DNA of 10,722 nucleotides from Actinomycetota bacterium (GTDB lineage: Bacteria; Actinomycetota; Actinomycetes; Actinomycetales; Microbacteriaceae): contig RFNI01000069.1 in the NCBI GenBank assembly GCA_009927245.1, positions 1 to 10,722 on the forward strand. Direction: 5' to 3'. Each line of letters begins with the position of its first letter. The first letter of the stretch is position 1. Positions 6,196-10,722 of the stretch are shown in pieces. Below the pieces are notes generated by a model. That model was not told the DNA's origin and ran no database searches. It saw only the letters and a program-made list of their open reading frames with translations. The translations under genes were made by a program, and so were the position numbers.

Positions 6196-6720
6196 ATGCG
6201 CAAGTTCGGGGTTTTATTTCTAGCAGTATCGACGCTTTTGTTGGCTGCCTGTGCCTCAACTCCAAGCACTCCTGATGAGACCACGCTCCCGCCAACTCCA
6301 CCTGCCGAAGCTCCTATAGTCAATGCCGCTGATTACAGCAACTCTTACGGTGGTTATGTATTCAGAGTTGGTGGTGGAACTGTTTGGTGCACCATGAACC
6401 TAGTTCCAAACAATGTGGTCTGTGAGCAGCGAGAAGTCGATGTTTCTTACCAGCTTCCAACAACTCCACCAGACTGCCAGGGTGCCTGGGGTTACCAAGC
6501 CAGACTCTGGGGCTTCCAACCTTCGCAGGGTAAAGTCGCTGACTGGATGTGTGCTGGTGGTTTGTATTCAGATCCTGAAGGTGTTTATTCACTCCCTAAC
6601 GGAAGCAAGATTACTGTTGGGGCTATCACTTGCTATGCAGCAGAGTTGGTAGCACGTTGTGATAACACCAACGAGGAATACATAGTTCTAGGTGCCGAAC
6701 AGTTCGGTTTTAGTTCTTAG
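6196..6720 (+). CDS. Small cysteine-rich lipoprotein, DUF6636-like
   Basis: A lipoprotein signal peptide with lipobox LLAAC places the lipidated residue at Cys19, so the mature protein sits on the outer face of the membrane. A Pro/Thr-rich linker (about 20-42) follows. The globular part has six further cysteines at about 65, 76, 94, 119, 136 and 145, likely forming disulfides, in the order VWCTM, VVCEQ, PPDCQGAWG, WMCAGG, LPNGSKITVGAITC and ARCDN. That pattern resembles the actinobacterial secreted family I recall as DUF6636 (C...C, P-x-x-C-x-x-x-WG, C-x-G, LP-x-G, C...C). Function is unknown. The gene lies 22 bp after asd but probably has its own promoter. Its 3' end overlaps the convergent metallophosphoesterase gene by 11 bp. 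Confidence 0.85.
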   Translation: MRKFGVLFLAVSTLLLAACASTPSTPDETTLPPTPPAEAPIVNAADYSNSYGGYVFRVGGGTVWCTMNLVPNNVVCEQREVDVSYQLPTTPPDCQGAWGYQARLWGFQPSQGKVADWMCAGGLYSDPEGVYSLPNGSKITVGAITCYAAELVARCDNTNEEYIVLGAEQFGFSS

Positions 6721-7594
6721 CCTTTAGAGTCAGCAGTCTGACCTCTGGTCGACAGGCAAATCTAATCGGTGCATAAATCGAGTGACCCAAGCCAGCACAG
6801 ACTTGAAGAAAAAAGTTCTTACCCTCTGTGTCCGTAAGTTCTGCTAAACCTCTTGCGTATCTGGTTGGTAGATCGCAGTTGGTGACTAGAGCACGACCGG
6901 TAATGGGCCAACAAACCTGACCACCGTGAGTGTGTCCTGCGAAGATGATTTCAGCACCTTTCTCACTAAGGTCATCTAGTGCTTTGAGGTATGGGGCGTG
7001 GGTAACACCAATTACAAGATCTGATTTTTTCTCAACTAGTTCAACATTTGAGATATCCGCAATTCCTTCGTGAGCATCATCTGTTCCAATGAAGGAGAGC
7101 TTGTTGCCGTTGATGGTAAGTGAATTACTTTTGTTGTTTAGGTCTACCCATCCACCTGTTGTGAAGCCCTCTAACAGCTCCTCCGTATTGAGCCTTTCGT
7201 GAGTAACATCATGAGCCTTTGAAGGCTTAGTGAAGTATTTGAATGGGTTTCTAACCGAAGGAACGAACATGTCGTTTGACCCGTTGACGAATACTCCAGG
7301 AAGTGTTGTTAATCCTTTTAGTGAATCCAGAGTTGCTGGGATAGCGTTTCTGGCCCCTAAGTTATCTCCAGTGTTAATTATTAGATCCGGGTTTAGCTTG
7401 GCTAAAGCTTTGATCCAGTTTTGCTTTCTTTGCTGCCAGGGTGCCATGTGGATATCTGAGATGTGCAGGATGGTTATCTCTTTAGAACCTTTAGGGAGAA
7501 TTTCTAGGGACTCTCGTCTAACTGCAAACCAGAATCTTTCAATCAGAGTTGCGTAGATAATCACTAAAACAACTGGAACTAGGAACCAGAGCAT
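6710..7594 (-). CDS. Membrane-anchored metallophosphoesterase
   Basis: Calcineurin-like phosphoesterase of 294 aa with a two-metal active site. One N-terminal membrane helix (about 2-25) is followed by the motifs in order: SDIH (Asp47, His49), NTGDN (Asp77), NGSND (104-108, in place of the usual GNHD), VTHAPY (His199) and GHTHGGQ (220-226). The GSND variant retains an Asn and, as I recall, is common in the actinobacterial YaeI-like group next to PBPs. The substrate is unknown; a cell-wall or lipid-linked phosphate is plausible from the neighbour but unproven. The ATG is 7 bp after the PBP stop with no clear Shine-Dalgarno, so translation is probably coupled to the PBP. The pair corresponds, from memory, to Rv3682-Rv3683 of M. 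tuberculosis. Confidence 0.93.
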   Translation of the reverse strand: MLWFLVPVVLVIIYATLIERFWFAVRRESLEILPKGSKEITILHISDIHMAPWQQRKQNWIKALAKLNPDLIINTGDNLGARNAIPATLDSLKGLTTLPGVFVNGSNDMFVPSVRNPFKYFTKPSKAHDVTHERLNTEELLEGFTTGGWVDLNNKSNSLTINGNKLSFIGTDDAHEGIADISNVELVEKKSDLVIGVTHAPYLKALDDLSEKGAEIIFAGHTHGGQVCWPITGRALVTNCDLPTRYARGLAELTDTEGKNFFLQVCAGLGHSIYAPIRFACRPEVRLLTLKAKN

Positions 7595-7601
7595 CTAGGG
7601 C

Positions 7602-10109
7602 TTACGGGCCTTTGCTAATAACTAGAAGAATTGCTGAAGCTGAGTCAACAGCTTTGCCAGCGGCTGGCTTGGTTCCAACAACGCTTCCAGCTGGAATTGT
7701 TGGGTCGTGAACGAAGAAGTCACCCTGTGAAGGTTGTGGTGCACTGACGGTTGGGAATCCTGCTGCATTCAGTGTCACTGTCGCTTCAGCTACGCTCATT
7801 CCATTCACATTAGGAACCTGGGTAAAGCCACCCTTAGAGATATAGATCTTGATTTGGGTTCCAACTGGAACAACTGAGCCAGACTTAGGTCTGGTGTATG
7901 CGACTGTTCCAGCAGGCTGAGTAGAGCCAACCTGGTTCACGATGATCTTGGTGTTTAGGTTCAGTGCAGCAATGTTCTGAGTGGCTGCATCAGGGACTAG
8001 ACCTGCAACAGCTGGGACGGTAACCATCTGAGCGTCAATCATGCTCTGAGGTGGTTCATCAAATTCAACACCTGGGTAAGCCTTGTTAGCGCTCTTCATG
8101 ATCGTGCGCCAAATCTCGTGACGTACGGTGCTTCCCTTTTTACCATTCAGGTTGATCTTTCGAAGAGAAACATCTCCCGAAACGTTTCCAACCCAAACGG
8201 CGGTTGAGACCTTGCTTGAGAAACCAGTCATCCAAGTGTGAACACCAGCGTCTGTTGTTCCGGTCTTGCCAGCTAGCGGAGTGTTATCTCCAGTTGCTGA
8301 AGCACCACCGGTACCACCGTTGATTACAGCCTTCATGGCTTTGGTCATGGCCGCAGCAATCTCAGGGCTCACGGCTTGAGTACAGATTGATTTAGGGACT
8401 GAGATTTCTGAGTTAGTTTCTCTAACTACAACTTTGTCAATTGCTATCGGGGTGCAGAAGACACCTTTATTGGCAACTCCCGCAAGGGCAGCAGCCATAG
8501 TCAAAGGTGCAACTTCGTTGATACCAAGAATCGATGCTGGATAAGAGACCAGTTCGTTGCCATCAGCTCTATGAACTCCAAAGCGCTTAGCCATATCTCT
8601 GATATCACAGAGGTCTAGCTTGCTGGCCATGTATGCAAAGGCAGTGTTAACAGACAGGGCTGTTGCTTGAATAGCGTTTAGATCTTCTGGTTCATTAGCG
8701 TCGTTGCCTGGAGCCCAGGTTCCAACCAGTTCACCACAGCGAGATGAGAAGTCAGTGGCGTTATTCCATTCTTTGATTCGACCGTCGACGTGTTCATTGA
8801 GAGTGTGACCCTTAGATAGCCATTCAGCGAGAGTGAATATCTTGTATGTCGAACCTGTTTGGAAACCAGATGACCCACCGTAAGGGCGATCTGTTGAATA
8901 GTTCACTGAAGTGTGACCAGGAATATCTGATCCGGTCTGGTCGTAGATTCTGTTCTGAGTTAGGGCTAGAACTCTTCCAGTGCCAACCTGAACTGAGACG
9001 CTTGATGAACCTATTTTGCTCACATCTGCTGGAGGTACCCAAGCCTTGGTTGCCTTATCTGCCACCTTCTGCAGCTTGATGTCCATGGTGGTGTAGATAT
9101 CTAGCCCACCCTTGCGAAGCAGTGCTTCACGGTCTGTTTGAGTTGGACCAAACTCAGGGGAGTTACGGATAGTCCAGACGACATAGTCACAGAAGTAAGC
9201 TGTGGTTTGATCTGCCTCACAACCAGTTGGAATCTTCTGGATGTTTAGCGTAATCGGAGTCGCTTTATAGGCATTAGCTTCTGCTTGAGTAATGTCACCA
9301 GCATCAGCCATGTTCTGAATTACATAGTTACGTCTGTCTAGAGCTCGCTTTTTGTTCTCTTCAACATCGGGACGGTAGTCTTCGGCACCCTTAAGCATCG
9401 CGGCAAGCATCGCAGCTTGAGGCACGTCTAGGTCTTTTGCTTTGATACCGAAGTAATACTCGGATGCTGCCTCAACACCGTTGATGTTGGTTCCAAAGAA
9501 AGACAGGTTGAGATAACCAGCGAGAATGTCTTGCTTGCTGTAGCTCTTTTCTAGAGCTAGGGCTAGACGAATTTCTTGGAATTTTCGCTGAAGTGCATGA
9601 GCGCTGTCAGTTTGCATTGCAATAGCCTCTGGGTCACCAGATAGGACAGCTGCTTCCAGAAGGTTGTTCTTCACATACTGCATGGTGATAGTGGAACCAC
9701 CAGGACCCTTACCAGCCTTAGCAACGTTAGTCAGTGTTGCTCTGGCTAAGGAGATCCAGTCAACACCAATGTGCTCATAGAAGCGAGGGTCTTCAGTGTC
9801 GATGGCGGCACGAATCATGTTCGGGGAGATTTCATCGAACTCAACTGAGATTCGGTTCTCGTTGAAGAATCGAGCGACCATTACAGGTTTTCCATTCTTC
9901 ACCGCGTAAATATTCGATGCTTCAGCAGCGTTTACGGGTTTGATGAAGTCAGGTAGGTTCTCAAAAACTGAAAGAGTTGCTGTTACACCTAGGCTTCCCA
10001 ACCAAACCATTGGTAGGAGTAGGGCAAAGCTGAGCAAGCTAGCAACTGAGCTAAGGCCCAGTAGCGCTAGCCAGCCACCTCGCTTGGCTTTTTTACCCTT
10101 AACAGACAT
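7602..10109 (-). CDS. ponA: Class A penicillin-binding protein with two PASTA domains
   Basis: Bifunctional peptidoglycan glycosyltransferase/transpeptidase of 835 aa, anchored by one helix (about 13-45) after a basic cytoplasmic start, with its domains outside. Glycosyltransferase (about 85-260): catalytic Glu106 in TEDPRFYEH and GGSTITMQ at 137-144. Transpeptidase: SxxK serine Ser420 with Lys423 (GSTYK), SVN at 486-488 and KTGT at 615-618, so all three penicillin-binding motifs are intact. Two PASTA domains, about 696-760 and 763-834, close the protein and may sense or bind peptidoglycan. The closest familiar relative is the PonA2 type of M. tuberculosis. The ATG is preceded by TAACCT with a 7-nt gap and no close Shine-Dalgarno, so a leaderless start is possible. 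Cotranscribed with the metallophosphoesterase. Confidence 0.96.
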   Translation of the reverse strand: MSVKGKKAKRGGWLALLGLSSVASLLSFALLLPMVWLGSLGVTATLSVFENLPDFIKPVNAAEASNIYAVKNGKPVMVARFFNENRISVEFDEISPNMIRAAIDTEDPRFYEHIGVDWISLARATLTNVAKAGKGPGGSTITMQYVKNNLLEAAVLSGDPEAIAMQTDSAHALQRKFQEIRLALALEKSYSKQDILAGYLNLSFFGTNINGVEAASEYYFGIKAKDLDVPQAAMLAAMLKGAEDYRPDVEENKKRALDRRNYVIQNMADAGDITQAEANAYKATPITLNIQKIPTGCEADQTTAYFCDYVVWTIRNSPEFGPTQTDREALLRKGGLDIYTTMDIKLQKVADKATKAWVPPADVSKIGSSSVSVQVGTGRVLALTQNRIYDQTGSDIPGHTSVNYSTDRPYGGSSGFQTGSTYKIFTLAEWLSKGHTLNEHVDGRIKEWNNATDFSSRCGELVGTWAPGNDANEPEDLNAIQATALSVNTAFAYMASKLDLCDIRDMAKRFGVHRADGNELVSYPASILGINEVAPLTMAAALAGVANKGVFCTPIAIDKVVVRETNSEISVPKSICTQAVSPEIAAAMTKAMKAVINGGTGGASATGDNTPLAGKTGTTDAGVHTWMTGFSSKVSTAVWVGNVSGDVSLRKINLNGKKGSTVRHEIWRTIMKSANKAYPGVEFDEPPQSMIDAQMVTVPAVAGLVPDAATQNIAALNLNTKIIVNQVGSTQPAGTVAYTRPKSGSVVPVGTQIKIYISKGGFTQVPNVNGMSVAEATVTLNAAGFPTVSAPQPSQGDFFVHDPTIPAGSVVGTKPAAGKAVDSASAILLVISKGP

Positions 10110-10115
10110 AGACTC

Positions 10116-10122
10116 TAGGTTA
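10116..10122. promoter_or_regulatory. Overlapping divergent -10 boxes between PBP and DUF4177 genes
   Basis: The whole divergent gap is 41 bp (10110-10150). TAGGTT (plus, 10116-10121) and TAACCT (minus, 10122-10117) overlap almost completely within the interrupted palindrome AGGTTACCT (10117-10125). The minus box is 7 nt from the PBP start. On the plus side AGAGGAAG (10136-10143) gives the DUF4177 gene a good Shine-Dalgarno ending 7 nt before its ATG. -35 matches are poor on both strands. Confidence 0.4.
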
Positions 10123-10150
10123 CCTTCAAACTCTGAGAGGAAGCAGTTAA

Positions 10151-10306
10151 ATGACTACCTGGGAATACACCGTAAGCCCTCTGCCACCCCACAACCCTAA
10201 GCAAATACTAGACTTTTGGGGTCAACAGGGCTGGGAACTTGTTCAAGTGGTAACAACCCCTGAGGGCGGATATGTTGCTTATATGAAGAAACCTAAGGCT
10301 GAATAA
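10151..10306 (+). CDS. DUF4177 family small protein (51 aa)
   Basis: The product starts MTTWEYTVSPLPPHNPKQIL and continues with DFWGQQGWELVQVV and GGYVAYMKKP, the signature of the short actinobacterial DUF4177 proteins (WEY at the start, GWELV in the middle, AYMKRP-like end). There are no membrane segments; it is probably a small cytosolic alpha/beta protein. Function is unknown. The Shine-Dalgarno AGAGGAAG supports this start. The stop overlaps the next ATG by one base (TAATG), so it is coupled to the RidA-like gene, the same pairing I recall for Rv3678A/Rv3678c in M. tuberculosis. Confidence 0.85.
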   Translation: MTTWEYTVSPLPPHNPKQILDFWGQQGWELVQVVTTPEGGYVAYMKKPKAE

Positions 10307-10722
10307 TGACTGGCAAAATCGAGGCAAGACTCATCGAATTGGGTCACCCACTTCCTGAATTAGTACCACCGGTAGCGGCATACATTCCAGCTGTGGCAAC
10401 AGGCAACATCGTGATGACCGCAGGTCAACTACCTTTTGTTTCAGGTGTTCTAGTTGAGACAGGTAAAGTCCCTAACCAGGTATCTCCAGAAAGAGCTAAA
10501 GAGCTTGCTCAGATCTCAGCACTGAACTGTTTAGCAGCCATCAAGTTTGCTATCGGTGACCTAGATCGAATTACCAGAATTGTTAAAGTAAATGGCTTTA
10601 TCGCCTGCGACCCTAGCTTCACTGGTCAGCCTGCAATCAACAACGGAGCTTCTGAGTTCCTAGGTGCAGTATTCGGTGATGCTGGTATTCACGCTAGATC
10701 AACCATCGGTGTTGCAGTACTT
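10306..10722 (+). CDS. RidA-like (YjgF/YER057c/UK114) protein, 3' end cut by the window
   Basis: 139 codons are visible and the frame is still open at the edge; the family is about 150 aa, so little is missing. Recognisable parts are the N-terminal ARLIELGHPLPE, the VMTAGQLPF strand (about 37-45), the helix with ERAKELAQISALNCLAAI, and the HARSTIGVAVL end, whose Arg matches the conserved carboxylate-binding arginine of RidA. Canonical RidA hydrolyses reactive enamine/imine intermediates made by PLP enzymes; this longer actinobacterial subgroup is less well characterised, so that activity is inferred. AAGG at 10295-10298 lies 7 nt before the ATG, which overlaps the DUF4177 stop. Confidence 0.9.
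   Translation, partial: MTGKIEARLIELGHPLPELVPPVAAYIPAVATGNIVMTAGQLPFVSGVLVETGKVPNQVSPERAKELAQISALNCLAAIKFAIGDLDRITRIVKVNGFIACDPSFTGQPAINNGASEFLGAVFGDAGIHARSTIGVAVL

Noticed and set aside
1..10722. CRISPR arrays, insertion sequences, tRNA genes, phage or toxin-antitoxin elements
   Set aside because: No regularly spaced repeats, transposase motifs, tRNA-like cloverleaf sequences or attachment-site duplications were seen on either strand; nearly all sequence is accounted for by core genes.

Overview
The window looks like part of an actinobacterial chromosome, most likely a streamlined Microbacteriaceae of the freshwater 'Luna' type (Rhodoluna/Aquiluna relatives). The evidence is gene content and order, namely SRP RNA-dnaX-recR-lysC-asd followed by a PASTA-containing class A PBP next to DUF4177 and a RidA-like gene. 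Further support comes from the actinobacterial form of each protein, GTG/TTG starts, possible leaderless starts, and a base composition that looks moderate rather than high in GC. The family-level placement is inference.

Layout. Positions 1-104 hold no gene. 105-1232 (minus) encodes a secreted protein of unknown function. 1233-1459 is a divergent intergenic region that holds the 4.5S SRP RNA gene (ffs). Then, on the plus strand, come dnaX (1460-3151) and recR (3151-3753), which overlap by one base. An 82-bp gap leads to lysC (3836-5112), whose reading frame is broken by an apparent one-base deletion near 4347. asd (5112-6173) overlaps the lysC stop by one base. A small lipoprotein (6196-6720) follows. 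On the minus strand a class A penicillin-binding protein (10109-7602) is followed after 7 bp by a membrane-anchored metallophosphoesterase (7594-6710), which converges on the lipoprotein gene with an 11-bp overlap. Divergent from the PBP, across 41 bp, are a 51-aa DUF4177 protein (10151-10306) and a RidA-like protein (10306 to the edge, truncated).

How the genes work together. dnaX and recR cover replication clamp loading and recombinational repair. The SRP RNA serves co-translational protein export. lysC and asd are the first two steps of the aspartate pathway, leading to lysine/diaminopimelate, methionine and threonine. The PBP polymerises and crosslinks cell wall. The PBP/metallophosphoesterase/DUF4177/RidA cluster matches, from memory, the ponA2 (Rv3682), Rv3683, Rv3678A and Rv3678c neighbourhood of Mycobacterium tuberculosis, but without the intervening genes.

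Most of the window is ordinary core genome. I see no new defence, mobile or biosynthetic system. The observation most worth checking is the lysC frameshift, together with a preserved internal start for a LysC beta subunit downstream of it. Lesser points are an SRP RNA with a GAAA tetraloop, a set of TANNNT -10 boxes placed 6-7 nt before start codons, and the unexplained secreted protein at the left.
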